Shown here: in pieces, positions 54,178 to 63,629 of the stretch
Layout: each line of letters opens with the position of its first letter
Numbering within the stretch: the stretch's first letter is position 1
Assembly: GCA_022486705.1 (NCBI GenBank)
Contig: JAKVKC010000012.1
Coordinates: forward strand, 1 to 64,000
Source: Solobacterium sp.
Lineage (GTDB): Bacteria > Bacillota_I > Bacilli_A > Erysipelotrichales > Erysipelotrichaceae
Length of the DNA: 64,000 nucleotides
Direction of reading: 5' to 3'
Translations under genes and position numbers: made by a program
Notes under the pieces: model-generated
What the model was told of the DNA's origin: nothing
The model's database searches: none
What the model saw: only the letters and a program-made list of their open reading frames with translations

Positions 54178-55437
54178 TTACTGCTCTGTTTCCTGATGTT
54201 CTTTCTTACGGCGCATCAGGGCAAACAGGATCAATCCAACTGTTCCAACAGCACATATGGCTGCATATGGAGCTGTTTTAAGGATAATGCCTGTCGGTAT
54301 GACACCCGCTTTATCATTGTTGATGATCAGGTTCGTTGTTGCCACAAGCGTATGGCTGACTGTTGAATTTGAGTCTTCCGAAATAGAGATGCTTTTTGCC
54401 TGCACCTGTCTCTGCTTGCCGCTTGGCGACTGTCCGATGTATGTCAGCTTTGATGTATAGCCTGTCTCTTTCAAGGTTGCTTCATCAACATACGTGTAAT
54501 ACACCGTATTTGCCGGCATGCCATAGACTGTAAATGTTTCTCCTGCCTTCAGCCATACGACCCCGATGGCTGTACCGTCACTTTTCACTGTCAGCTTCGT
54601 CGCATTGGCAGAAAGATCCGCATAGGTCGAGATCGTTGTGATGTCATATTGATTGTTCGGCGTACATCCGACCAATTTAATAACATAGTTGAAGTACTGA
54701 TCATCTCTGGACTGATTGCCGCTGACTGTATTCTTAACGGTCAGATCATACGCTGTATATACGTTCACAAAACCAGCCGTCTTGCTCAGGCCTTCATCCG
54801 TCTGATCCTTCAGCAGATAACCTGATACTGCCAATGCATCATTCTCATTATTGGATACAACATAGATATCCAGATATTTCTGTTCATCACTTTCTGCTGT
54901 AATACTGCTGTCAGATATTTCTGCTTCAGAGACAGCATACCGATAGATGCCTGGTTCATAGAACTTCACTTTGGAAAGATCGATCTTCACTTCTGCTTTG
55001 GCATATTTCTCACCTGTCATCAGGGTCACGTTATCATTCAGCATCTGCGTATTGCCTGCCAAGCCAACCGCCGACTGCTGCACTGCAGTATAAGTATCCT
55101 GATTCGAAGAGAAAGACGCATATCCCATTCTTGGTGTGCCTTTGACGGATATACTTTCTGATCCTACGCTCTTTGTCGCATGAACTGTACTGTCATTGAT
55201 TTCCGCTGCAGCCAAGGGAAGAATTGCAAAACTGATCTTTGCATTCGGTACGTATGCCGTTGCATCCAAGATCAAAAAATTTTGGATCACAATACTGTTC
55301 ACCGAAGCCGGAATGATCGATGCAGCGATTTCATTGGATGCCTGCACTGTCTGCGGAAAGAAAGTCATAGAAAAGATCATCAGAATCAGCACTGATAGGA
55401 TACGCAATAGTTTGTGCATTGCTTTCTTTATCTTCAT
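54178..55437 (-). CDS. Minor pilin-like protein
   Basis: This 419-residue secreted protein has a signal peptide ending VQASN. An isopeptide-type domain follows (VIQNFLILDATAYVPNAKISFAIL ... FYEPGIYRYAVSEAEI); where relatives have Lys this copy has Asn-Phe, so its bond may be missing. A DUF7601-like domain comes next (LTVKNTVSGNQSRDDQYFNYVIKL), then GVIPTGIILKTAPYAA, a hydrophobic span and RRKKEHQETEQ. It is the first gene of the pilus locus in the direction of transcription. Confidence 0.8.
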   Translation of the reverse strand: MKIKKAMHKLLRILSVLILMIFSMTFFPQTVQASNEIAASIIPASVNSIVIQNFLILDATAYVPNAKISFAILPLAAAEINDSTVHATKSVGSESISVKGTPRMGYASFSSNQDTYTAVQQSAVGLAGNTQMLNDNVTLMTGEKYAKAEVKIDLSKVKFYEPGIYRYAVSEAEISDSSITAESDEQKYLDIYVVSNNENDALAVSGYLLKDQTDEGLSKTAGFVNVYTAYDLTVKNTVSGNQSRDDQYFNYVIKLVGCTPNNQYDITTISTYADLSANATKLTVKSDGTAIGVVWLKAGETFTVYGMPANTVYYTYVDEATLKETGYTSKLTYIGQSPSGKQRQVQAKSISISEDSNSTVSHTLVATTNLIINNDKAGVIPTGIILKTAPYAAICAVGTVGLILFALMRRKKEHQETEQ

Positions 55438-55473
55438 AATTCTGCCCGCATATATAAAAATACTGCTAAGAAA

Positions 55474-55534
55474 AGATTAAACAGCACACAATCACATCAC
55501 AGTCACAATGTGAGCTATGAAGCGGGCATTACTC
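55474..55534 (-). promoter_or_regulatory. Pilus-type promoter with direct repeats (first pilin)
   Basis: Minus strand: GAGTAA (55534-55529), 26 bases to TTGTGAC, then TGTGAC (55507-55502), five bases (themselves TGTGA), TGTGAT (55496-55491), eleven bases, TAATCT (55479-55474). The GAGTAA box is nine to ten bases closer than in the other three. Confidence 0.65.
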
Positions 55535-55553
55535 TGCATACTCAGCAGAACTA

Positions 55554-55576
55554 AAAAAGAGCAGACAGATTGCTCT
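55554..55576 (-). terminator. Terminator of the glg operon
   Basis: AGAGCA and TGCTCT with a seven-base loop, then TTTTT on the minus strand. Confidence 0.75.
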
Positions 55577-55597
55577 GCTGCCCTTCGTATCTCATAT

Positions 55598-57052
55598 TTA
55601 CTTATCGCCCCAATTGCAGACAGTGTAGTACAGTTTCTCATATGTTTCTGCACTGTTCTCCCATGAGACATCTGTGCTCATCGCAGACTTGACTAAGCCC
55701 TTCCAGCCCGGACGGTTCTCATAGTACTGCTCAACTGCCCAGCGGATCGTATAGAGCATATCATCTGCATTCGCTGCCCAGAAACTGAAGCCGTTTCCTT
55801 CACCGGTGTACTGGTTGTAAGGCTGTACGGTATCTTTCAGACCGCCTGTCTCACGGACCAATGGCAATGTACCGTAATGCATGGCAATCAGCTGGCCGAT
55901 ACCGCATGGCTCATAGAGCGAAGGCATCAGGAACAGATCGCATCCAGCATAGACTTTATGAGCCAGATCCTCATTGTATCCGCAATAGTAGACACCTTTG
56001 CCTTTATATGCTTCTTCCATCCACTTAAAGGATTCTTCCGCATCTTTTTCACCGGTGCCAAGAACAACGAACTGCACATCCATGCCCATGATCTCACGGA
56101 GCTTATCCGTGATCATATAGATGCCCTTCTGATTGGTCAGACGGGATACGATGCCAAGCATGCAGACATCATCTCTCTCTTCCAATCCGAGCTCTTTCTG
56201 CAGTGCTGTCTTATTTGCTTTTTTGCCAGATACCCATGATCTTCCGTCAAAGTTCTTTGCCAAGCGTGCATCTGTCTTTGGATTCCATTCTGTCGTATCA
56301 ATGCCATTGACAATGCCCCAGAGATCTCCTCTGCGGTAGCGCAGCACAGCATCCATCCTTTCGCCATATGATTCGGTCAGGATCTCATTGGCATACGTTG
56401 GCGAAACGGTCGTCACTTTATCCGCATAGACAATACCTGCTTTCATAAAGGAAATGCCCGTATCGAACTTGATCGATCCATTGTCGAAGTAGCTGTAGTC
56501 CAAGCCTAAGCAGCTCGGCAGCATATCCACGCCGAAGTTTCCCTGGAAAGCCATGTTATGGATCGTATATACATGCTTGATATTCTGATAGCGGTAATCA
56601 TCCGCATAGCATGCATGGCACATCAATGGGATCATGCCGGTCTGCCAATCGTTGGAATGAATGACGTTCGGCCACCAGTCAATGAAATAGATCATATCCA
56701 GTACTGCTCTTTGGAAGAAAGCAAAGCGCTCGCCATCATCCTCATAGCCATACAGGCCGTCTCTTTCGAAATACGCCTGATGTTCAATGAAATAATATGT
56801 GACATCTCCGACTTTGCATGTGTAGTAGGTAGCCGGCTGATTGATCCAGCCGCTGTGGATCTGCACGGTGCCAAGTCTTTCCAATTTGCCATAGTACTTC
56901 TGAATGATCTTCTTATACAGAGGCAGTACAACACGCACATCATGGCCGCGCTTCGCCAATGCTTTCGGCAGAGAACCAATCACATCTGCCAGACCGCCTG
57001 TCTTAATGAAAGGCAATCCCTCACCAGCCACAAACAATATTGATCTAGGCAT
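55598..57052 (-). CDS. glgA: Glycogen synthase (ADP-glucose)
   Basis: GlgA adds glucose from ADP-glucose to a growing alpha-1,4-glucan. The GT5 motifs are present: EGLPFIKTGGLADVIGSLPKAL (KTGGL binds ADP), the central VIHSNDWQTGMIPL, and C-terminal PSLYEPCGIGQLIAMHYGTLPLVRETGGL with the catalytic Glu. The frame opens at 57094, but GAAGG five bases before ATG 57052 and the conserved MPRSILFVAGE mark the true start, which also removes an overlap with glgD. It is the last gene of glgC-glgD-glgA. Confidence 0.93.
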   Translation of the reverse strand: MPRSILFVAGEGLPFIKTGGLADVIGSLPKALAKRGHDVRVVLPLYKKIIQKYYGKLERLGTVQIHSGWINQPATYYTCKVGDVTYYFIEHQAYFERDGLYGYEDDGERFAFFQRAVLDMIYFIDWWPNVIHSNDWQTGMIPLMCHACYADDYRYQNIKHVYTIHNMAFQGNFGVDMLPSCLGLDYSYFDNGSIKFDTGISFMKAGIVYADKVTTVSPTYANEILTESYGERMDAVLRYRRGDLWGIVNGIDTTEWNPKTDARLAKNFDGRSWVSGKKANKTALQKELGLEERDDVCMLGIVSRLTNQKGIYMITDKLREIMGMDVQFVVLGTGEKDAEESFKWMEEAYKGKGVYYCGYNEDLAHKVYAGCDLFLMPSLYEPCGIGQLIAMHYGTLPLVRETGGLKDTVQPYNQYTGEGNGFSFWAANADDMLYTIRWAVEQYYENRPGWKGLVKSAMSTDVSWENSAETYEKLYYTVCNWGDK

Positions 57053-57068
57053 ACTTACCTTCTTTCCT

Positions 57069-58181
57069 TCAGATCCGGTCTCTTCTCTTGACATAGACCG
57101 GTGCTTCGTTCGTTCCCTTCAGTTCCTTGATATGATGTACGATTGCATATTTATCAACAATGACATGATCCAGCTTTGCATTCTCTCCGATATAAGAACC
57201 CGGAAGAATGATACTGTCCTTTACGATCGCTCCTTTGCGGATCGTTACATTTCTGCTGATGATAGAATCTTTGACATTTCCTTCAATGACACAGCCATTG
57301 GCAACAACAGATCCCTTCACCGAAGATCCTTCTGTATATTTGCTTGGGGAAGAATCATTGGTCTGCGTATAGATCGGCCAACCTGGCTTGAACAGACCGG
57401 AGGCTACACCTCTGTCCTTCAGCAGCATCGAATAGCGGAAGTATTCCGGCAGATTGTTGATGCATGCTACAAATCCCTTGATGCCATATCCGCGAATATC
57501 CAATTCATCAACGGAATCCTTCAGGATATCCTTGAACCAATACAGTGAAGATGTTGCGGCTGCTTTCTTGACCAGATCAATGAAGAGCTTCTTGCTCATC
57601 ACATACGCTTCCAAGCTGATTGCTGCATTCTTTTTCTTGCCGCGGTTCGTGCTGAATTCCGTGATCCTCTTGCTTCTGTCCATTGCGATCGTATCGCAGC
57701 CCAGGAATGCTTCCTTTGCATCGGACGCATTGTAATACAGACATGTTACATCTGCATGGCTCTCAATATGATGCTGCAGTACAGTGCTGAAATCCAGACT
57801 GTAGACAAAATAGCTAGGTGCAATAATGACATACGGATTCTCATCTTCTTCAATATACTGCATGTTCAGCATGAAGTTGGCAACATCATGATTGTATACC
57901 GCAGAAGTAAATGTCTTTTCACCATACAGGATCCGCAGTTTTCCACGCTTCGAATTGATATTGTAATGTGAGCCATCTCCCAAATGCTCAATTAAATTTC
58001 TTGGCTTTTCTTTTAAATATACCTGCACTCTGGAGATGCCGCTGTTGGTCATATTGGAGAGAACAAAGTCAATGATCCGATATCTTCCCATAAAGGCAAT
58101 GGCCGGCACAGGTCTGTATTCACTGAGCCCTTCGATATTGGCATTGCTATTCTCAAAGTTGATGATCCCTAATGCTTTCAT
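57069..58181 (-). CDS. glgD: GlgD, regulatory ADP-glucose pyrophosphorylase subunit
   Basis: This 370-residue protein resembles GlgC but lacks the intact catalytic GGxGxRL loop: its start reads MKALGIINFENSNANIEGLSEYRPVPAIAF. In Bacillota, GlgD pairs with GlgC and raises its activity. The left-handed beta-helix end (GCVIEGNVKDSIISRNVTIRKGAIV) is present. GGGGAGG precedes the ATG, and it follows glgC by 15 bases. Confidence 0.93.
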   Translation of the reverse strand: MKALGIINFENSNANIEGLSEYRPVPAIAFMGRYRIIDFVLSNMTNSGISRVQVYLKEKPRNLIEHLGDGSHYNINSKRGKLRILYGEKTFTSAVYNHDVANFMLNMQYIEEDENPYVIIAPSYFVYSLDFSTVLQHHIESHADVTCLYYNASDAKEAFLGCDTIAMDRSKRITEFSTNRGKKKNAAISLEAYVMSKKLFIDLVKKAAATSSLYWFKDILKDSVDELDIRGYGIKGFVACINNLPEYFRYSMLLKDRGVASGLFKPGWPIYTQTNDSSPSKYTEGSSVKGSVVANGCVIEGNVKDSIISRNVTIRKGAIVKDSIILPGSYIGENAKLDHVIVDKYAIVHHIKELKGTNEAPVYVKRRDRI

Positions 58182-58196
58182 TTTCTCATCCTCCCC

Positions 58197-59330
58197 TTAC
58201 TCAACATACTTCTTCGCAAACAGATCGATATGCTCGCTCTTTGCGCTTCCGCAGACCGCTCCCGGTGCGACTTCCACATCATCCGCAATGATCGAACGTG
58301 TGATCTTCGCTCCTTCACCGATCTTTGCGCCTGGCTGGATCACCGAATCAATGACCTTCGCACCCTTTGCAATAATGCAGTTGGTACCGATCACAGAATT
58401 CTTTACTTCGCCGAGCACAACTGCTCCCTGAGTAATATAAGAGTTCTCTATTTTTGCATCGTCACCGATATACTGCGGCAGTGCATTGACATCTTCGGTA
58501 TAGATCTTCCAGCTCTTATTGCCGAGATCCAGCTGATCATCATTCTTCAGCAGATCCATATTGCTTTCCCATAAGGAATCGATCGTACCGACATCTTTCC
58601 AATAGCCATTGAAGCGATATGCCGCAAGTCTTCTCTTATCTTTCAGATATGCCGGAATGATATCTTTGCCGAAATCATGATCCGATTTCTCATTCTTATC
58701 ATCTGCCAGCAAATACTTGCGCAGTGTTTTGTAATTGAAGATGTAGATGCCCATTGAAGCCAGATTGCTCTTTGGATGTGCTGGCTTTTCAACAAACTCT
58801 TCCACCATATCATTCTTATCGCAGTTCATAATACCGAATCTGCTGGCTTCTTTTAACGGGACCTGCAGTACCGCAATTGTTGCATCTGCCTTCATCTGAT
58901 TATGGTATGCCAGCATCTTATCGTAATTCATTTTGTAGATGTGGTCTCCTGATAAGATCAGTACATACTCAGGATCGATCGAATCCAGGAAATCAATATT
59001 CTGCGTGATCGCATCTGCTGTCCCGCGGTATACTTCAAATCCTCTCTCATCTGTTTCTCTCGGGGTCAGTACATAGACACCGCCATCATTGACATCCAAG
59101 CCCCAGAACTGATCTTTTGCAACATATGCATTTAAAAGAACAGATTCATACTGCGTCAGGACACCGACAGTCGATACACCGCTGTTAGCACAGTTGGATA
59201 AAGGAAAATCAATAATGCGGTACTTCCCTCCAAAGTGAACAGCCGGTTTTGCAACTTTCTTTGTCAGTTCGTGAAGACGGCTTCCTCTTCCTCCTGCAAG
59301 AATCATTGCAGCCATTGTGTTAGCTCTCAT
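58197..59330 (-). CDS. glgC: Glucose-1-phosphate adenylyltransferase
   Basis: This 377-residue enzyme makes ADP-glucose from ATP and glucose-1-phosphate, the committed step of glycogen synthesis. [15 protein letters not shown] is the nucleotide loop, [20 protein letters not shown] follows, and [12 protein letters not shown] carries the metal-binding Asp; FVEKP is the sugar-phosphate site. Beta-helix repeats form the end. GGGAGG precedes ATG 59330. It leads the operon. Confidence 0.95.
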   Translation of the reverse strand: MRANTMAAMILAGGRGSRLHELTKKVAKPAVHFGGKYRIIDFPLSNCANSGVSTVGVLTQYESVLLNAYVAKDQFWGLDVNDGGVYVLTPRETDERGFEVYRGTADAITQNIDFLDSIDPEYVLILSGDHIYKMNYDKMLAYHNQMKADATIAVLQVPLKEASRFGIMNCDKNDMVEEFVEKPAHPKSNLASMGIYIFNYKTLRKYLLADDKNEKSDHDFGKDIIPAYLKDKRRLAAYRFNGYWKDVGTIDSLWESNMDLLKNDDQLDLGNKSWKIYTEDVNALPQYIGDDAKIENSYITQGAVVLGEVKNSVIGTNCIIAKGAKVIDSVIQPGAKIGEGAKITRSIIADDVEVAPGAVCGSAKSEHIDLFAKKYVE

Positions 59331-59435
59331 TATATTTTGCCTCCCAATTATTATTTGGCTTACTACCTGAATTCATTATACACTGTACCGTTTTATTTTT
59401 TTCATTGAAAATCAGGAATTTCCCTCATTAAATTA

Positions 59436-59464
59436 AAAAAACAGATTTCTTTCAAAACCTGTTT
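59436..59464 (-). terminator. folC terminator
   Basis: AAACAGGTTT and AAATCTGTTT with a six-base loop, then T bases on the minus strand; it starts within the folC stop codon. Confidence 0.8.
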
Positions 59465-60657
59465 CACATTAAATATTTTCTTGCTAAAGAAATAAAATAC
59501 AAAGATCCTGTGATCACAATACTTCCTTCCGGTGCTGTTTCTCGCTTTGCTTTTTCAATGGCGTCCTGCCAGGATGTCTCAGCTTCACATCCGGCAATCA
59601 TCAGATCGGCCAGGCTGTCTGCTCTTGTGCCGGCAAACTGCGTGATGATCAGACGGTCGCAGTTCTCCTTCAGCATCTGTGCCATCGCCTGCCCTGGCTT
59701 ATCTTTCAAAGCGCTGAAGACAGCTGTGATGGGATGCGGCAGCGGCTGCATCGAAGCAATCAGCGCATGCATGCCTTCTTCATTGTGTGCACCGTCCAGA
59801 ATGATCAAAGGTTTTCTGCTGACGATCTCAAAGCGGCCTGCCCAATGCGCATTGTACAATGCCTGTTTTGTTAAATCGGTGTGAATACTGATGCCTAAAA
59901 GCTTGGCGCCCTCTAAGGCAAGAGCCGCATTGTACTTCTGATAGGCAGCGAAAGATGATACTTCATATTCATCCTGGTCAAAGCAGAATCTCTGCGGACC
60001 GCGGTCATAGAAGGGCGGACACTGCACTAAGGATGCCTGCATGCGATCTGCTTTCCGCCGAAATACCGGCAGTGTATTCTGCGGCAGATGACCGATCAGA
60101 CAGACACTTCTTTTCTGGATGATGCCTGCCTTTTCAAAAGCAATCTGCTGAAGACGGCCGCCCAGAATGTTCATATGATCATATGCGACAGTCGTCACAA
60201 TTGCCAAGGATGGATGCGCGATCACATTGGTATTGTCCAATCTTCCGCCAAGACCGCATTCGATCAAAGCATAATCCACCTTCTGATCTTTGAACCAGGA
60301 AAATGCGATCAGGCAGTCGATCTCGAACATACCGAGATCTTCCCGGAGAATCGCATCCAGATATACATCCAGATATTTCTGAAATACTTCTTCACTGATC
60401 CAGTCATCATTGATCCGAATACGATCGCGATGGCTCACGAGATGCGGGCTGGTGAACATGCCTACTTTATATCCATGTGCTTTCAGGATCTCTTTCAGAT
60501 CATTGGTCACGGAGCCCTTGCCATTGGTACCGGCAATGTGGATCGTGCAAAGTGCATCCTGCGGATCGCCGATCGACGCCAGCACGCGCTTCAGCGGTGC
60601 CAGTCCATGATTCGGATTGCGGCGGCTCATCACCCACGCTTCGTTATATTCTGTCAT
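59464..60657 (-). CDS. folC: Folylpolyglutamate synthase / dihydrofolate synthase
   Basis: FolC adds glutamates to folates (and in many bacteria makes dihydrofolate). It shows the Mur-ligase-type P-loop HIAGTNGKGSV, TSPHLVSHRDRIRIN, ALIECGLGGRLDNTNVI and the C-terminal LDGAHNEEG. The start at ATG 60657, two bases after the ung stop, is preferred over an upstream in-frame codon at 60681 because MTEYNEAW begins the usual homology. The ribosome site is weak, in line with coupling to ung. Confidence 0.9.
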   Translation of the reverse strand: MTEYNEAWVMSRRNPNHGLAPLKRVLASIGDPQDALCTIHIAGTNGKGSVTNDLKEILKAHGYKVGMFTSPHLVSHRDRIRINDDWISEEVFQKYLDVYLDAILREDLGMFEIDCLIAFSWFKDQKVDYALIECGLGGRLDNTNVIAHPSLAIVTTVAYDHMNILGGRLQQIAFEKAGIIQKRSVCLIGHLPQNTLPVFRRKADRMQASLVQCPPFYDRGPQRFCFDQDEYEVSSFAAYQKYNAALALEGAKLLGISIHTDLTKQALYNAHWAGRFEIVSRKPLIILDGAHNEEGMHALIASMQPLPHPITAVFSALKDKPGQAMAQMLKENCDRLIITQFAGTRADSLADLMIAGCEAETSWQDAIEKAKRETAPEGSIVITGSLYFISLARKYLM

Positions 60658-60659
60658 GA

Positions 60660-61337
60660 TCAAAGATCCGGGATCTGCCAATCGATCGGTGTTTTCCCTT
60701 TCTCTTTCAGGAAAGCATTTGCTTTCGAAAAATGTGCACAGCCAAAGAAACCATTGTATGCGCTCAGCGGAGACGGATGTGCCGCTTCCAATACCAAGTG
60801 CCTGCCGCGATCGATCAAAGCTGCTTTATTTCTTGCATTTCTTCCCCACAGCAGAAAGACAACAGGATCCTGTTTCTCATTGATCTTCTGGATCACATGA
60901 TCTGTAAAGACATCCCATCCTTTTCCTGCATGGCTGTTTGCCTGTCCTTGGCGCACTGTCATTGTCGTGTTCAGCAGGAAGACGCCCTGCTTTGCCCATG
61001 GCATCAGATAGCCATTGTTCGGTATCGTACAGCCAAGATCTGTCTGCAGTTCTTTATATATATTCTGTAAGCTCGGCGGGATCGGAATTCCCGGATTCAC
61101 CGAAAAGCACATTCCATGTGCCTGATGCGGTTCATGGTATGGATCCTGTCCTAAAATGACCACTTTGACATCTGGATAATCGCAGTTCTCAAAAGCAGCG
61201 AAGACCTGATCATGCGGGGGATAGATCGTTCTCGTCTGATATTCTTCATGCAGGAATATTGATAGTTTCTGAAAATATGGCTGTTTCCATTCTTCCTGGA
61301 GCCAAGGCCACCAAGTATTATGCACCAAATGGATCAT
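60660..61337 (-). CDS. ung: Uracil-DNA glycosylase
   Basis: Family 1 UDG removes uracil from DNA. The catalytic Asp lies in [10 protein letters not shown], and [14 protein letters not shown] is the minor-groove loop; [17 protein letters not shown] is the uracil-contact region. A longer frame opens at 61379 but overlaps the upstream gene by ~60 bp. ATG 61337 sits directly on AAAGG; TTG 61328 has better spacing, so the exact start is open between these. Confidence 0.92.
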   Translation of the reverse strand: MIHLVHNTWWPWLQEEWKQPYFQKLSIFLHEEYQTRTIYPPHDQVFAAFENCDYPDVKVVILGQDPYHEPHQAHGMCFSVNPGIPIPPSLQNIYKELQTDLGCTIPNNGYLMPWAKQGVFLLNTTMTVRQGQANSHAGKGWDVFTDHVIQKINEKQDPVVFLLWGRNARNKAALIDRGRHLVLEAAHPSPLSAYNGFFGCAHFSKANAFLKEKGKTPIDWQIPDL

Positions 61338-63225
61338 CCTTTCTGAATTTTCTGCCGGCGATAAAGGCAATGATGCCAATCGCTGCTAAGCCTGCGCCGA
61401 TCGAACCGAACAGGACCCAGTTCGTTGGTTCCTTTTCAGATGTTGCCGGCACATCATCCTCTGTTTCATTCAATGCAGAATCAGCGGAAGCCGTTCCGCC
61501 CTGCGCTTCAATGTACTTCTGAACATCGCTGGCTACAAGATTGAAGCTCCGGCTGCCATTGTTCAGCAGCACTGTATTGAATTCCGTCGCATTGAACTTG
61601 CTGCCAAGCGCATTTTCTGCTTCTTCACGCAGCTGTGAGAAATAGGACAGACCGACACCATACGGCACCAGCAGCAGCGGATATTCCTTCACATAATCAA
61701 TGATGTTTGTCACATAAGTGGAATTGACACCAAGATCCTTGAAATACGACTGTACTTTGCTATCACTGTAGCCAAGACCATTGACCATCAGATCAATGAC
61801 CGCATCGATCGTATATCCAAAGCTTGTCTCCAATTGATGATAGCTGACTGCCGAAGCAGACAGTCCTGAATAATTCCACATCTGATTCTCGGCATACATT
61901 GCCCAGCCTTCAGTATAGCCAAGCGTATCCATGACCAAACGCAGTTCATTCGGTTTTGTGCTTATGTAATAATTGCGCTGATACATATGTCCCGCAATAC
62001 CTTCATGGGCAAGTGTCTCATACAGATTGTTCTCATCGCTGATATTGCTGCCATTGATCTTAATGGAATTCTCTGCAGCATCATCCACCGGGCACTGCAT
62101 ATAATAAGCAACAATCGCATCGGTCGCGACGCTCGCATCCAGATATTCCGCATGATAGGTAAAGGAAGAAAGGGTTGGGAATTCATTTCCCAATTCTTTT
62201 TCCAAGTGACTGAGAACTTCTTCCGGTGTCGTCAGGGATACCTTTTCATTCTGCGTGGTACTGCTCATCGTATTCTGCAGCAGAGAAAGCTTCTGGACCA
62301 TTTCCTTAAGATAGCTTTCACTGATCTCCAGCAGTTCCTGCGTTGTTTTATCAGAAGATGCTTTGCCCTTCAGCGCAGCCTGGTAATACGCCGCTCCATT
62401 CGGCAGATCAAAGACACTGTCGCCGTATTTTCTGGTACCGCGCAATGCTTCCAATGCATCTCTGACCTTCTGATAAGCAGGAATGATCTGTTCCAGTACG
62501 ACCTTCTGATTCTCTGCATCCAAGCTTGTTTTTTCTTCATCGTTCAGAAAAGAAGCTGCTTTCAGACGATTGCTGTAAATAACGATCAATGCATTGTCCG
62601 TTGTTTTAGAAGTAAATCCATCGAGCCATTCTTCAATCTCATCCAGCATGGTATCCGTCAGGAAGATTCCTTTCGCAGACTGTTCCTGTGTCAGCTTGAT
62701 CGCCTGATCAAGATAATCCGGGATCGACTTCGATACCGTAATATAATCCTGGGCATCTTCTTTGCTGCGCAGAACAAATTCAGTCATGTTGGTAACGATG
62801 TTGGAAATTACATCTGAGCTTGGCTCAAACAGCATTTCCAAGTCGATATACTGTGCCTGATCAATCGCTGCTTCCAGCTGATTCTCATACTCTTTATAGT
62901 CTTCCTTCTGGGTATCTGAAAGACTGTCATAGTCGAACTTATGCAGTTTATCCAAGGACTCCTGGTTCTCAGAGATGATCGTATCCTTGTCTTCGATCTT
63001 GCCGATACTGACATCGCCCTTTTGAATCCCATAGGCATCTGGATCCGCCACGGAGAAATGCATGGTCGTGTAATCATTTTCCATCGTATCGACAAATTCG
63101 CTCTTCATGAAATCATCGAAATCACTATTGGAAGTCTCAGAATCTGCATAAACGGAAATCGGATTCATGGCAACTGCCATCGCAATGCCAAGCACCGCCG
63201 AAGCTATTCTTTTGATCAGTTTCAT
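61318..63225 (-). CDS. DUF885-family peptidase-like secreted protein
   Basis: From ATG 63225 (GGAGG upstream) the protein has a signal peptide ([15 protein letters not shown]...VYADS). The ~550-residue DUF885 domain shows a zinc-protease pattern, [10 protein letters not shown], and the downstream Glu in [11 protein letters not shown]. The end is an anchor: [10 protein letters not shown], a hydrophobic span and [10 protein letters not shown], without a sorting motif. It is probably a surface-exposed metallopeptidase. Its 3' end overlaps the start of ung. Confidence 0.83.
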   Translation of the reverse strand: MKLIKRIASAVLGIAMAVAMNPISVYADSETSNSDFDDFMKSEFVDTMENDYTTMHFSVADPDAYGIQKGDVSIGKIEDKDTIISENQESLDKLHKFDYDSLSDTQKEDYKEYENQLEAAIDQAQYIDLEMLFEPSSDVISNIVTNMTEFVLRSKEDAQDYITVSKSIPDYLDQAIKLTQEQSAKGIFLTDTMLDEIEEWLDGFTSKTTDNALIVIYSNRLKAASFLNDEEKTSLDAENQKVVLEQIIPAYQKVRDALEALRGTRKYGDSVFDLPNGAAYYQAALKGKASSDKTTQELLEISESYLKEMVQKLSLLQNTMSSTTQNEKVSLTTPEEVLSHLEKELGNEFPTLSSFTYHAEYLDASVATDAIVAYYMQCPVDDAAENSIKINGSNISDENNLYETLAHEGIAGHMYQRNYYISTKPNELRLVMDTLGYTEGWAMYAENQMWNYSGLSASAVSYHQLETSFGYTIDAVIDLMVNGLGYSDSKVQSYFKDLGVNSTYVTNIIDYVKEYPLLLVPYGVGLSYFSQLREEAENALGSKFNATEFNTVLLNNGSRSFNLVASDVQKYIEAQGGTASADSALNETEDDVPATSEKEPTNWVLFGSIGAGLAAIGIIAFIAGRKFRKDDPFGA

Positions 63226-63272
63226 AAATGATCCTCCTGCTATTCTATTTCTATTATACAGAAAAGGACGGT

Positions 63273-63629
63273 TCATTTCCGTCCCTGCTGCTCATTTTTT
63301 TTCGTTTTGTTTTTTTCCCAGAAGTTTGGATCTTCAATCGCCAGTTCCATTGTTTCCCGAAAAATCTCTGCCTGGGCGCCGGTTGGATCATCTGCCTGCA
63401 TCGAAAGATAGACAAAATGAATGATCCTGGCAATGGATGCTGTGACATCCGCATCGGCTGCTTTTTCCCCAAGTTCCCCATGGAGCTGCTCGGCAGAAGG
63501 GCTCACCACAAACTTTACATATCTTGGATCCGTGACAAGATCCGCTTCTTCCTCACTGACCAAAGCTGAGACCAGATGTTCACTGACCTCATTGTCATTC
63601 TGGGGAAGTTCAATTTTGTATTTCTGCAT
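63273..63629 (-). CDS. Small protein of unknown function next to secA
   Basis: This 118-residue acidic protein has no signal peptide or membrane span. It starts MQKYKIELPQNDNE and holds a helical middle (DVTASIARIIHFVYLSMQ) and a Lys-rich end. I do not recognise a family. It starts within the last 20 bases of secA (AGAGG site), so the two are coupled; a link to export is only suggested by this. Confidence 0.6.
   Translation of the reverse strand: MQKYKIELPQNDNEVSEHLVSALVSEEEADLVTDPRYVKFVVSPSAEQLHGELGEKAADADVTASIARIIHFVYLSMQADDPTGAQAEIFRETMELAIEDPNFWEKNKTKKNEQQGRK

Noticed and set aside
47258-55534. CRP/FNR-type sites at the TGTGA motifs
   Set aside because: The halves are direct repeats, not the TGTGA-N6-TCACA inverted form those proteins need.
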